A DNA stretch of 64,000 nucleotides from NCBI GenBank assembly GCA_016717325.1, contig JADKFV010000002.1:62001-126000 (forward strand). Direction: 5' to 3'. Under the pieces are notes generated by a model. That model was not told the DNA's origin and made no database searches. It was given only the letters and a program-made list of their open reading frames with translations. This DNA is from Bacteroidota bacterium (GTDB lineage Bacteria; Bacteroidota; Bacteroidia; AKYH767-A; OLB10). Shown here piece after piece: positions 19,832 through 32,215 of the stretch (position 1 is its first letter; each line of letters begins with the position of its first letter). Position numbers and translations under genes: made by a program.

Positions 19832-22800
19832 ATGAAAATACCTTTTAAAAAACGATTGCAGATGATTAGAAATTACAAAATAAATTTATCATATTATGCC
19901 ATTAGTTTAGTCACTTTGCTTGTTGGCATTTCAAGTGAAACTTATGCTTTAAAATATATCGAAAATTTCAATGCCAGCCCATTTACTGCAGTTCGGCCAT
20001 GGTCATCAAATGAGTTCACAGGTGCAGCTATTACTAGCGGCAATAATTGGTATTTTACTTCAGATACTGGAATTTACCCAACATGTACGCCCCTGTCAGC
20101 CACTGGCATGATGCGTTATAATAATCAAACATCGGCACTCAACCCCGGTACCGCAGTCGATTCTTCGGCCGCTTATTTGGTTACGCCTCCAATCGATTTG
20201 TCGGGTCGTGTAGGTGTTACAGACTCTGTGCGGTTTAGCTTGTTTTGTTCGGCCTACACTGGCAATGCTGGTGATAGTGTAGTAGTATACATCAACAACA
20301 ATAAAAGTTTGACAGGTTCCATAAGGTTGGGTGCCAGAGCAGTATCATCAGGCACCGGCTGGACATATACTGCATTTCAAATTCCTTTTGTTTCCCCATT
20401 CGATACTACATCGTCCATGTATGTTTTTTTTGTGGGCTATACTTTTGCTTCTTCGTTCAAAAATATTTTTATCGATAATGTAGACATCGATGAATACCCT
20501 ACGGCCGCTACTCTTGTTTCTGCCACGGTGTTTAATCAAAACACACTTAAAGTTGGAATCAGTTCGGTGAACCAGGATGTAATGGGTATTCGAATTTACC
20601 AAAAGGGGTCATTAGGCAATTTGTATCTCGATACAATATTTTTCAATAATTTAGGCTGCACAAATTTTTCGCAGGATGTACTGCAGGCAAAAGTATTTTA
20701 TACAGGAAGTGATTCTGTCTTTTCAACCACCACTCAGTTTGGGGCAATCTTTAATAATCCTTTGGCCACAATAATGAAATTTTTTGGCGCAGGAGCCTGT
20801 AATACAGCATCCTCATTGAAATTACTTCCCGGCTATAATTATCTGTGGCTTACTTATGATATAAAGCCAACAGCTTTTGTAGGTCATATAGTGGATGCTC
20901 AATTTGAAGGTGTTAAAACCAATTGCAGTTCGCCAATGCAAGGCACTGCAGGAACATTGCCAGGCAACCGCGAAGTGGGTGCCAGTTATGCAATCCCATT
21001 ATGGGTTTACGGAACCAATAATGGGGTACCTGGTTTGTCATATGCACGAAGAACATATATAGGCCGTGTACATATTGATGGGTTAAATACTACCTTGGAT
21101 AATTGTTTTCATGATCCTCTTGCTTCTCCTCCACTAGGATATGCCAATACACAAACAATGGAATATGCACCACATCCAAATAGCTACACTTATTTTGCTC
21201 CTGTTGATAAAGGTGTGGGCTCAAAAAAGAGGCGCTCAGTAGATTTGTTGCGCAACAGTAATTATTCACTTCTTATTTCATCGGGCACTTGGATAGGCCC
21301 TAATTTAACCGGTCTAAACATGGAAACCAATAATATTGGAGCTTGTGATAGATTTTAATGGTGATGGCGATTTTCTCGATACGTATGGCACAATATCAGA
21401 GCAGCTTGGTTTGTTTTATAATATGCTTCAGGGCGATACATCATTTAATGTTTTGCCATCGGGTGTGGGCTATGTAACCTTTCCATTAAACATTCCTGAT
21501 ACAGGTATTGCTCCAAATGGTTGCCCTGGTTGCCCTAAAACAAAAGCAGCTTATGTTCGTCTAAGAATAAGTGCAAAATGCTCATCTGGTAACCCAGTAT
21601 TACATCCTTTCAACGCTGTTCCAACATATTTTCATGGCGAAACCGAAGATTATGATGTCCGTTTATTGGCCGATGTTTGTCCCGATTCATCGTTGCATAT
21701 TTGTAAATGGATAGCTGGGTCTGCCACAGATCCTACCAACTGGCATCGCATCGAAAATTGGTGTCCCCGCATTCCTACCATTGTTGATGAGGCTTGGGTA
21801 CAACCAAATATTGCTGGTAACTATCCGGTAATTCACACCGACTCAGTAGCAGTTTGTAGTAGCTTGAAAATATTTGCTCCTTGTACAGTTACAGCCGATG
21901 CCCCTGATCCACATTTAGTTAAAAGTAAAGCAAGCCTTACAATGGCCAAGGATGTCATGTTAGGAGTAACGCCAAACACAAATGGCCGACTAATAGTAAA
22001 CAGTAGTTATCAAGATACGGTGCGAATACCAAATGTTACACAAGTAAACTATACCTTACAAAGTGCCACCAATACACCATTTGCAGGGCATCGTACCGAT
22101 TGCCGCTATCAGATTTTGCTAAGTGCATCGCAATTAACTTCGTTATACGGACTAGCACCTGGCGATAAAATAGATAGCATTATTTTTCCAATAAAGAAGA
22201 ATACTGCCGGTGTTTACAGCAATTTTAGCATAAGGTATTATTTATTGAATCCTGCATCATTCAATTTTGTGACTACTGTAACCAATGGCCAGGAAATGTT
22301 AGTTAACTCAGCAGGCACAACAAATCCATTGGGTTTAGTGCCAATCACTAATGGCCCATTCAATTTTTTCAATTCTGTCTCATTCTCCACAACCGGCACA
22401 TCTACTACCTGGACCGATAATGTTTTTCCAAATCAGTTTGGCAGTTTAATTTGGGATGGGGTAAAGGACATTGTACTCGATATAAGCTTTAATAATGCAG
22501 GAGGTGCATATGCAGCAGGAAATTCAGCAGGTATTCCCGATTTTGTGCCTTTAATTTATTCAGGTTTGGCCCGTAAATGCGGCTATGTGTCAGCTTTTGG
22601 AGGTATTGGAATAAGTCCCAATGGGAGATTGCTTTCTGGTACGGTGTCAAACACTATTGCTTTGTATGAAGATAATACGGCTTACAATTTTGGAACTTAT
22701 AGTACATTTGCTGTAACAAGCGATTACCAACCAGCCATAAAACTGATGCGCAGCAAGCGATACAGTAAGTTCCCCATTTATGTTGGCGGTAATTGGATAA

Positions 22801-24250
22801 ACAATAATCAATCTGTTGCACCCGCAGGGTTTGTGGCCAATTTAAGCACAGTAACAATGCAACAACATGCAGCAGGATTTACAAGCAAACTCGATTCGAT
22901 ACAAGGCACTCAGGTTACAAGATTTAACGAACTTGTTGTGGATGATACCACCGGAATACGACTTGCCGTTTCGGGCGTTGTAGCTGGTTCTACGGCTTTG
23001 ATAATTGATACTTTGTTATATATGAGACGAGGTATGCTCGACCTTAATGGTTATACAGTAAGCATTGAAAATCCTTTAGTGAATTCCTTACGCGACACAA
23101 ATGATATTGGAATTCATCGTGGTTTTATCCGCAGCGAGAATACTTTGAACCGAAGTAAAGTTTTGTGGAAAACAGGTTTGACAAATGTGATAGCTTAAAA
23201 AAATATAAATTCCCATTTGGTTCGGTTACAGGAACACGCATTCCACTTACAATTAGTGTTGATTCGGGCCGTGTAGGTGATATTTCTGTTTCGACTTACG
23301 CTACCAATAATCTCAATACTCCTTTACCAACATTGCCCGATGCAGTAAACAATCAATGCTACAACGGACCTACGTTTGATGGCACAAAGGCTGTAGATAG
23401 ATTTTGGCAAATTGATGTAAGCTCTCCCGGAACTTCGCGTGCAAGTATAGAATTTATGTATCAACCCGGAGAGTTAACCAACGGCCTCACCACAACGCTA
23501 AATGCACAGCGATATAATAAGAACCTCACAGGTAGTTGCACCGGACCCGGCATGTGGATAACTGCTGCAGCAAGCGGTGCGCCTCAAACCAATGCTGCAA
23601 GTATTAATTGCTATGCATGCGCCAATGCAGCAAATTCGGTACAGGTGCAAAACGTTTATAATTTTTCTCCATGGTCATTAGTAGCATTGCCAAATCCTTT
23701 GCAAGTGCAATTGCTTCGCTTTGATGCAAAATTGATGGACAGCAAAAATGTAAAAATTGATTGGGCCACTGCTGATGAAAGTTCTCTTTCGAAATTCGAA
23801 GTGTTGAAATCTTACAATCAAAAAGATTTTGAAGTAATAACTCAACAACGACCATTTTACAAACTGCAAAATGATTACACTGCATGGGATTATAACACGC
23901 ACAGCGGTACTCAGTTTTATAAACTCAAATTGATAAACTATGACGGCACCGAAAAATTTTCGCATTTTGTTCCTATAACTATTGGTGATCATGTTTTCGA
24001 AATTACATCTTCTTTCTACAATAATGAAGATGGGTTGATGCACCTTCAGTTTGATTACGACAACTATGAACCGGTGCAAATATTTGTATATAATTCTATA
24101 GGCGAATTATTGTATAACCAAAAATATGTTGCAGCACAACCGGGTGTAAATTATGTATTGCTTAATGCGATTGATTTGAACGGAATGAATTATGTTATTT
24201 TGCAAAACAGCAAAGAGCAAAAAGTAAGAAAGTTGATGTCGGTGAAATAA
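19832..24250 (+). CDS. Large secreted multidomain protein (choice-of-anchor J, BNR-associated, GEVED); two frameshifts in this sequence
   Basis: About 1470 residues after correction. Signal peptide ends near SETYA|LKY (about 40). Residues about 40-230 match a choice-of-anchor J jelly-roll (YIENFNASPF..., IFIDNVDI); about 230-380 match a BNR-associated N-terminal module (SLKLLPGYNYLWLTYDI..., HIVDAQFEGV). A GEVED module around 400-610 has WIDFNGDGDF and ends HGETEDYDVRL. A beta-rich body and a C-terminal domain of T9SS type (LLRFDAKLMDSKNVKIDW..., then a tail ending RKLMSVK) follow. Frame 1 ends at 21358; deleting one T near 21346 restores AWIDFNGDGDF. A second break near 23196 needs one extra base. 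The net length is divisible by three. A surface or released protein, with no catalytic site evident. Confidence 0.78.
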
Positions 24251-24268
24251 CTTTTACTGCATCAATTA

Positions 24269-27200
24269 TTAATCGATTTTTTTTTCTAATGGATGGAGTT
24301 GTTTCAATAAATTTTCGCTTATTTTTTCCTTGTTTTCATACCAGTCTTTTGTAAGCACCTGAATGATTTTCCATCCGGAATTTTTTAATATTTCGGGCTT
24401 GAATAAATATTGTTCTAATACATCATTATTTTGATAATGAACACTGTCGTCAATCAAAATGCCGGCAAAGAATAATTTATCTGTCAGGTTTTTTTTAATT
24501 CCGATGTGGCATTTGAAATGTGATTGTCCTATATTTATTTTTGTAATAAAGCCATTTGCTTGCAGCCATTGTTCAATTTCATAAACCATTGCCGATGGTT
24601 CGTGAATGTTGGCTGCAATATTTTTTCTTCGCTTACAGATTTTAGCACAAGATAGGCCATTGCCATATCACCATTACTGGCAAGCTCGGTGTATTGTAAA
24701 TACTTGCGAAAATAGTTTGCTCCTTCGTTGTATTCATTTTTAATATCAGTAAACTTAATCGAGCTCACCACACACATTCTTTTTTTAGCACGCGAAAAAA
24801 TAACGTTCAATCTTTTTTCGCCACCACGCCTGTTGATAGGACCAAAGTTCATTATCATTTTTCCTTTGGCATCGTAACCATAGCAGGTGCTCATAATAAT
24901 AATATCGCGTTCATCGCCTTGCACATTTTCCAGGTTTTTAAAAAATATTCCTGCAAATTGATTATCGTCTACTCGTTTATATTCTTCTTCTATTGCTCGC
25001 TCAAATTCTTTATCGATAGCACATAATTCTTGAACAGCATTTTCAATTTCCCCTTGCTGCTCCATCGAAAATGCTACTACGCCTATGCTCATATTATTTT
25101 TTTCGTTCAGCAATGCACGAATCAGTTGAGCAATGTATTCGGCTTCGGCCTTGTTGCTGCGATTTTCATACACACCATTGCTTATATAATGATAGCTGAT
25201 AGGCCGTTGCAAAAGAGCATGCATATTGTTCCCGGCATCGTTACTACTGTGTGCAACAATTTCAGTTTGTGTATAATGATGGTCGGTGTGGTCGGGAATG
25301 GTGAGCAATTTATTTTCGTAAAATGATGCGTTCGAAAAACTAATAAGCGCTTCGTGCCTGCTGCGGTAATGCCAACCCAACATTACTGTAGAAAATTTTC
25401 GTGCTCCCTGTGTAAGAAAACTGTCGGCATCGAGCGCAAGAAGTTTTGCATCATCATCATCAGTCCAAAGGTCATCGGGGTCGGCAGTGGTGCTGCTAAA
25501 AAAATTTGTCGGTGGCATTTGCATTTCATCGCCAACAATAATGGTTTGCATTGCTCTGTAAAGTGGAGGCACACCTTCTTCCAAAGTTATTTGACTTGCC
25601 TCGTCAAAAATCACTACATCGAATAAGTTTTGTTGCAATGGCAATGTGTCGGAAACGCTCAAAGGGCTCATCAGCCAAACGGGTTTCAAATCGCGAATAA
25701 GGTTACCCGATGCCGATGAAGATAATTCCCGTATCGATTTATAACGCATCGATTTTGTAAATTCATTGTCGAGAATTTTTCTTCCTTCTATCAACATTCT
25801 TTTTTCTTCTTTTTCGGTATCGCTTTTACCGGCCATGCTCAATTCCGATTTTTTTAATAACCGATTTAGTTGGTCTTGCTGTCTGGCAACTATATATTTT
25901 GCATTGGCTTGCAATAACTGCGTGTATAGGTTTTTTATTTTTTCAATATGATATTCAATATTACTTCCTTCGGTTTGATGAACTTCATTGTTAGCATTTA
26001 ATATATTATCGACACTCGCTTTTGCCAACAATGTTTTTATTTGAACGGGATGCAGATGTTGCTCATACAGTATCTTTTTCAATGAGCGATGTGCGGGAAT
26101 CAATTCTTTTAAATAAGGAGCATAAGCAGATAATTTATGCAATTGAGGTTGCAATGTATCGATGATGTTTTCGATTTGAGCAATACTTTTATTGTCGCCT
26201 AAATTCAAATTGTTGTGCAACAATATTACAAGACTGTCGAACTGTGGTTTAAGTTTTTGTATTTTTTCGATGGCGTCTTTGTTCGGTTTGTTTTGCTGCA
26301 AATATTTTATCGCCATGCCCGAAGCCTCATTGTGCCAACGTTCCAGCTGCATCGCTAATTCACCCAAATCGCCCATATTGAATAATTGTGTTGCGGTAAT
26401 ATTTTCGTCCAACAATGTTTTTTGCAAAGCAATTTCTGTTTTCAAATTTTCGACCACCTGAGTATACGTTGGTTTTATTTTATGTTGCGAAAAATTGTAC
26501 GAAGCGTTTATTGCCTTTTTTGTTTTTCGATATTGCCCGTTTAGAAAAGCGAAAAATGAACCTTCGTGTTTTTGCATAATAGCCAAAGCATTTTCGGCAT
26601 CGGTTTCGGAAAATTTATTTATCCAAAAATTATTTTTTTTCTCCGCTTCCCTTAAACTTTGTTTTGCTTTTTCTACTTTATTAATTGCTGCCTTTAATTT
26701 TTTGTGCAATGCACTGTTCATTGTCAGCAAATCGGTGTTGTTGGAGTTTATAAAAGGAACAAGTTCAATACATTGTTCTATAAACAATTGTAATTCATCG
26801 ATGCTGGCAATACACTCTTGAGGCAAATCAAGAGTTGAACCTTCGGAGCTAACATGTTTTAAAATTGTAAAAGCATTTTTCAATTCTTCGGCAATGCTGG
26901 TATGCGGTTTTTTGTTGACGATGGCATTTTCGCTCACATATTTAAACGGCAATTGGGCATAGTAATTTACGCCTGCAACATTTTGACTAAGGGATGATAA
27001 TTTCTCTATCGATTCGCCATACGCTATCCATTGACTATAACCTTCAACAGTTTTTGATAATGTGTTGATGTTGTCGTCAGCATATTTTTTTGTTTCAATT
27101 AGTATTTCGAAAAGCTGATGCAAACTAATTGCAGTATTGTGAAGTTTGCTTTGCATAGTACGGTGATAGTCGGCTACAATATTTAATTCCTGTTTTATTT

Positions 27201-29400
27201 TTGTAATGATTACAGTACGTTCAAGTTGAATGTTGTTGAAAGCCAACGAACTTTTTGTAAATTGTTCGAATGTAGATTTCAGGTTCATCACAAATTCTTT
27301 TTTATCCGTTTGCGAATCGTGAATGAGGCAACAAAGCGAATCGAGTTGTTGTTGTTTTAGCCGATGAAAAACAACATCAATAGCAGCACGTTTTTCACAT
27401 ACGAATAAAACTTTTTTTCCACGCGCAACATAATCAGCAATGAGGTTTGATATGGTTTGCGATTTGCCTGTACCCGGTGGGCCTTGTATGATATAGCTTT
27501 CGCCTTTGCGTGCAAATGCCAATGCATTGTTTTGTGTTGGGTCAGCTTGCACTACGTTGTATTGATTGTCTATTTCGTTTTCATTTTCATTGCCGGTATT
27601 TAGTTTCCTGGGCAGTGCGCTAAACAAATCATTAAAAACTTTATTCTCTATTTCGCTTTCTATGATGGAATTATAATCGCTCACCAACGACATTTTTTTA
27701 TAATTGAAATTTCCAAGTACCATATTGCACAAATCGAACTCCCACTTAAATGGATTCGCTGTCCCTTCTTCAAGTTCATACATTGTTCGCGATTCATTAT
27801 TATGCGGTGCAAAATTTTGTGGTGCCGCTTTAATATCGCTATTGATTAAAAACTCGAGCGATGAATGTTCGGGTTTTATATAATTTTTAAATAACTGTAA
27901 ACCAAGCGGCTGAAAATTATCGGCAGCGTATGAATAGTCAATATTGTGAAACGAATGTGGTTGTCGCTTGCGGTTTATTTTGCGAGTGTATTGTGTAAGT
28001 GTTTGTTTGGCTTGTGCATGAATAAGTTTTATTTTTGGTTTATCATACTTCTCAAGCACAATACCCGAATTTGTTTTTTCGATTTGTGTTTTTAAATCAT
28101 TATAAATTTCATCCATACTATGTTCGTTCAGTTGAATATACTCGGGCAATTTAATATGGTATAATTCTTTCAGCATGTTCGACAACACAGGATTTATTTC
28201 TACTTCGGTATCTATTAACTCCAGTATATACTGGTCTTTGAGTCCTTTTTGTTTTACAAGTTTTACCGATAGCATCATAAACGGAGAAGATATTTTTTCT
28301 GTAACATCTTCTTTAAGGTTATACCAATGCAAAAAATTAAGTACCAGTTTGAGCTGGCTAAAACCATATTCGTTTACATCTTTATTTGACTCAAGACGTA
28401 TACGGTCGAGGGTAGGAGCAATGTATGCGTTATCTTCGAAACGCACATACTTTGACAAGGATATATCTTTACCGGAAATTATTTTTTTCGATATTTCGTT
28501 GTTCCAGTAAAAAAGCAATTCGGGATTTATATTTTTATAATTCAGAACTTGAGGCACCGAAGAAACTGTAAGGTTCAAATATTTTAAATTGGGTTTAAAA
28601 TACAACATTCGATTTCTGCGACTTGTATCAAATAAGCGGTTGCGCAATTTGCTATTGATGTATTTATTTCGATTTTGATGGTTATTGTTTTTTTGTTTTT
28701 CAACTAATGATAAATCATTATTTGCTTCGCTATTATATTCACGATAGTTGCATAAATTGTCAATTATTTCGGTAAGGTCGTTCCATCGTTTGCGCCTGTC
28801 GAGGTGTGTAGTGCCTGTAATAATATTTGCAATTGCCGGGTGAATAGCGCTGTTCAAATAAATAATACTCTCACGATTTTCGACAAAAGAAATCAAATCG
28901 CTTTCATCTGTAAAGTCGAGACCCAAGGCTATGCCGGCCATTAACATTCCAAGCACAAATATATCGGACGATGCATCGTGATGCTGCAATTCCATTTCAT
29001 AACATTTGTAATTGAGTAAATACACAGGGTGCTTTATGGGCGCGTTGAAATCCAATTGTATGTCATTGTTTTTATTTTCGAACTCCACTTCATCGCCTAT
29101 AGTTGTTTGGTGAGTAATGGCTTGGGTAATATCAAAAGTATGGTGCAATGCAGGCAATATTTTTTTTATTACACCTAAGTTATTTTGTGGTTTTGCTTTT
29201 TGTGCTTCGTCAATATCGAGCTTTTCGTTCGTAATCAAAATGCTGCCAATGTCTTGTAAAGGCGCAACAAATCCTTCATCGTGAAACGATTGTACTTCGG
29301 TAAGCAAAGGCAACATTATTGCTACCACATCATCGTTGGTAAAACCTCCGGCACTTATACCGTTTTGTAAAAATTTATTAAATGCAGTTTCGTTTATCAT
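24269..29400 (-). CDS. Pseudokinase-lobe / DUF4011 / SF1 helicase / MTES_1575 nuclease-fold protein (frameshift in this sequence)
   Basis: About 1710 residues from the ATG at 29400. That ATG overlaps the upstream stop (ATGA), so it is chosen over the longer upstream frame. Residues about 20-230 resemble a kinase C-lobe: FHDEGFVAPLQDIGSILI, SSDIFVLGMLMAGIALG and DRRKRW fit the catalytic-loop, helix F and helix I regions, but HRD and DFG are absent. A DUF4011-type region (NRMLYFKPNLKYLNL...) follows. The SF1 helicase has Walker A QGPPGTGKS, motif II FDEASQ, WHYRSRHE, NVQGDERDIIIMS and NVIFSRAKKR. The C-terminal MTES_1575 REase-fold domain (YEIEQWLQANGF...SGWKIIQVLTKDWY) is in another frame; restoring one A at 24621-24626 joins it. 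The architecture resembles COG1112 helicases of antiphage systems; function inferred. Confidence 0.85.
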
Positions 29401-30611
29401 GGTTGCGCATCGTAAATATTTTCGTGCGATGATTCTAATATTTTGTTGAGTGTAGTGGTTGCACTTTTGCAATAAGCATCCAATTTTTTGTCGGAGAGTT
29501 TTAATTCTTTTTGCATGGCTTTGGTAAGCGATTTTTTTAGTTGCAAATTTTCGGCAAGGTCCAAAACAAATGCCGATGCAGGTTCGGAGATATCGCCATC
29601 GCACAAAGCAAAATCGAGCAATACATAGGCAAAATAATCTTTCATGCTGTTGCTTACTCCGCCAATTTTGTTTTGCAATTCTTTGTTTACAATTGCATTG
29701 CTATCGCTTTTATAATCTGTAAAATATTGACGGTATAAATTTTTGTTCATTTCGGTTTGCATCCATTTTGGTTTTAATACCAATTGTAAAATCTGCATGG
29801 TGGTTGCCTGTATTTCGCTTTGCGAAAAAATATTTAATGTGTATAAATTTTGTTTACCCATAATGAGTTCGGGTATCACCATGTTTGCATTATTTGCATC
29901 GGCAGCAAAAAGCGAAATGGCTTTAGCACGTAAAAATGATTCGGGATGTGTATCGGCAGTGGAACCAATTTCTGTTGCGGCCATAATTTCATCGGCTTGT
30001 TTCAAATAATTTTCGGGCGACACATTATCCAAACCTGTTTCTATTTTTATTAACGTTGAAATTATTGTTGCTGAATTTTGCACTACCTGATACGAGTTGA
30101 AATCGCAAAACAGTTCAGTAAACAAGCTATAAAGACGGGCGGTTTCGGCATATGCATTTGCACTGCGATAATCGCTGGCAATAGAATTTATAATGCGATT
30201 AGTAATTTCGAAATCGCCATCATCGATTGTAAATAAAAGTATATGCGCCAGTTCGTGCGATATAAGTGCAAGTAATTCATCGTTGTTCAGCAATTTTATT
30301 ATTGGACCCGAAAGAATAAGGTGGCCTTCGTTTTCGAAAAAAATTATACCGGCATTATTTTGATTTGAGTTTTGCGATTGATAAACCGAAACAGGAATTA
30401 CAATACCGAGTTTTTGTTTTGCAATATCTACTAAATCATAAATCGCCTTATCGGAATTTTGCTCCAGCCTATAGGTATTTTTTAATAGCTCTGTACGAAA
30501 ATGTTTTGTTTGTTCGGTTTGGTTTTTTGTTTCGCTAAACCATTGCCAGGTTTTTTTTTGTGCTTTAAAATAGTTGCACAACTGGTATTGAAAATGGAAA
30601 GGTTTTATCAT
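29397..30611 (-). CDS. M48-like zinc metallopeptidase with TerB-like C-terminal domain
   Basis: 404 residues, no signal peptide or membrane segment, so probably cytoplasmic. The zinc motif HELAH is at 119-123 (LLALISHELAHILLF), a third-ligand candidate E166 is in TELFCD, and the STADTHPESFLRAKAI stretch (about 216-231) resembles the M48 THPs..R segment. Residues about 310-380 (YFAYVLLDFALCDGDISEPASAFVLDLAENLQL) look like a TerB-type helical domain (DG-x-I-s pattern). It is the first gene of a two-gene unit: its TGA overlaps the ATG of the large helicase protein. Soluble M48-like proteases are uncommon; pairing with a helicase-nuclease suggests activation or processing of the partner, or a toxic effector role. 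Both are inferences. Confidence 0.78.
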   Translation of the reverse strand: MIKPFHFQYQLCNYFKAQKKTWQWFSETKNQTEQTKHFRTELLKNTYRLEQNSDKAIYDLVDIAKQKLGIVIPVSVYQSQNSNQNNAGIIFFENEGHLILSGPIIKLLNNDELLALISHELAHILLFTIDDGDFEITNRIINSIASDYRSANAYAETARLYSLFTELFCDFNSYQVVQNSATIISTLIKIETGLDNVSPENYLKQADEIMAATEIGSTADTHPESFLRAKAISLFAADANNANMVIPELIMGKQNLYTLNIFSQSEIQATTMQILQLVLKPKWMQTEMNKNLYRQYFTDYKSDSNAIVNKELQNKIGGVSNSMKDYFAYVLLDFALCDGDISEPASAFVLDLAENLQLKKSLTKAMQKELKLSDKKLDAYCKSATTTLNKILESSHENIYDAQP

Positions 30612-31165
30612 TGTGGTGATTTGTTATTGCAATGATATAAAATTTGTACGGAGCGTAAATGGTTTTGGAAAGGGATGTTTATTTTTAAAAACATTAAAAT
30701 TACAATTTACCAAATCGTGAAATTCACAAAACTAAATGAAACCAATATTTCGCACCTAAGGAAGAACCATATGAGATGGTTGATTCACATACTTACAATC
30801 AGATAGTGGATGAACTAAATCCGCCAACTTATTATTGTGATATTTATTCTTCTTTCAAACACATGGCTGATAGCAAACTGAGAAGCCATTCCAATTTTGT
30901 GATTTCAATCATTCCAATAACTTTAAGGTTTTTTTTGAGAGGCATACAGCAATCTTTACTTGATTATATACAACGCGCATCAATATTTTGTTCGCGTTTT
31001 TTTAAATTGGCTTGCATACTCGTGCCCGATAAGTTCCCATATCTTTTGTCAAATCTTTACTCAATATAAAGCGTTACAATTTTGCATATCTATCCTATAA
31101 ATATTTATTCGCATCTCTGTATTGTAGTATCGTATTATAAATATATTTGTTGCAAATAACTGATA
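30612..31165. other. Intergenic region upstream of the metallopeptidase, nothing recognised
   Basis: About 550 bp. A 97-codon frame at 30776-31069 has no recognisable motif, atypical composition and no clear start context, so I do not call it. The region must hold the promoter of the minus-strand unit. Confidence 0.4.
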
Positions 31166-31170
31166 GGTTC

Positions 31171-31502
31171 AGCCCCGAAAGGGCCTAATACACTAGAGAT
31201 GGGCAACGCCCATCGAAAAATAGAATCGAGCATATTGAAGCCCTGAAAGGGCGAAAGAAATACCATGATAAAGCACCAACACACATCATCATATACCGCC
31301 CTTTCAGGGCTTCTGATGTTAGCGAGGGCGCCCTCGCTGTGATAACGCCCTTTCAGGGCTTGCAATTTCGTGGCTTCTGATGTTAGCGAGGGGCGTTACC
31401 CCTGGCTATGTGATAACGCCCTTTCAGGGCTTGCAATTTCGTGGCTTCTGATGTTAGCGAGGGGCGTTACCCCTCGCTATGTGATAACGCCCTTTCAGGG
31501 TT
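31171..31502. repeat. REP-like palindromic repeat array
   Basis: Four direct copies of CGCCCTTTCAGGGCT-type palindromes start at 31297, 31346, 31417 and 31488 (spacing 49, 71, 71). Inverted or diverged copies lie at 31171 and 31238. Each 71-bp unit also holds a second hairpin (AGCGAGGGG-CGTTA-CCCCTCGCT at its best), so units are paired hairpins like REPIN/BIME elements. The array lies 120 bp upstream of a Y1 transposase gene of the REP-associated type. Confidence 0.8.
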
Positions 31503-31620
31503 GATTGGATAGTGGCTCGGCTTCTTTTTATGGCTGGCAATATTAAAGGGCTACGCGCTGTGTTAGAATATATCAATCTTTGAAGGTTTATACTAATTCA
31601 TTCTTTAAATTCTTAATAAA

Positions 31621-32072
31621 ATGGGACAATCACTCGTAAAAATTATGTTCATATTGTGTTCAGTACCAAACACCGGCAGGAATTAATACAACCTCCGGTA
31701 GAAGCTGAACTTCATGCCTATTTAGGTGGCATCTGCAAAAAATTAGAATGCCAACCAATAAAAGTGGGAGGTTACACCGACCATGTTCATATCCTTTGCC
31801 TGCTCTCAAAAAAAATAGCATTAATGAAGCTTTTAGAAGAAATAAAATCGCATTCATCAAAGTGGATAAAAACCAAAGGTGATGATTACAAAAACTTTTA
31901 CTGGCAGGATGGTTATGGTGCGTTTTCTGTAAATCCATCAGAAATAGACACAGTAATTAACTACATTGATAATCAACACGAACATCATTCTAAAAAAACA
32001 TTTCAAGTAGAGTATCGTGCATTTCTTAAAAAGTATAATGTAGAATATGATGAGAAGTATGTGTGGGATTAG
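31621..32072 (+). CDS. IS200/REP-associated Y1 tyrosine transposase (TnpA/RAYT-like; frameshift in this sequence)
   Basis: About 150 residues after correction. The first frame reads MGQSLVKI; restoring one T in TT at 31643-31644 continues YVHIVFSTKHRQELI..., the standard N-terminus of the family. The HUH metal-binding motif is HVHIL in GGYTDHVHILCLL, and the candidate nucleophile is the Tyr in VINYIDNQHEHH. A single-strand transposase that nicks at hairpins. It sits beside a palindromic repeat array, as REP-associated transposases do, and short related hairpin sequence (CCTTTCGGGG) follows its stop at about 32091. No TnpB partner. Confidence 0.85.
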
Positions 32073-32215
32073 ATATATTATCCTTTCGGGGTTTCGCAGG
32101 GCTAGTCTCTTTGATAGTTTATATCACAGAGCTGCACCCTTGAAAAATTTAGATGTGGGTTAAGAGTCTTAAACAGAAATTATAGCAGAGTTGAAAATTT
32201 AAATAATTAATAAAA

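Noticed and set aside
30776..31069. 97-codon open frame
   Set aside because: No recognisable motif, odd composition, and it lies in the upstream region of a divergent gene.
31297..31502. Regularly spaced repeats as a CRISPR array
   Set aside because: The intervening DNA is itself repeated and palindromic rather than unique spacers, and no cas genes are near.
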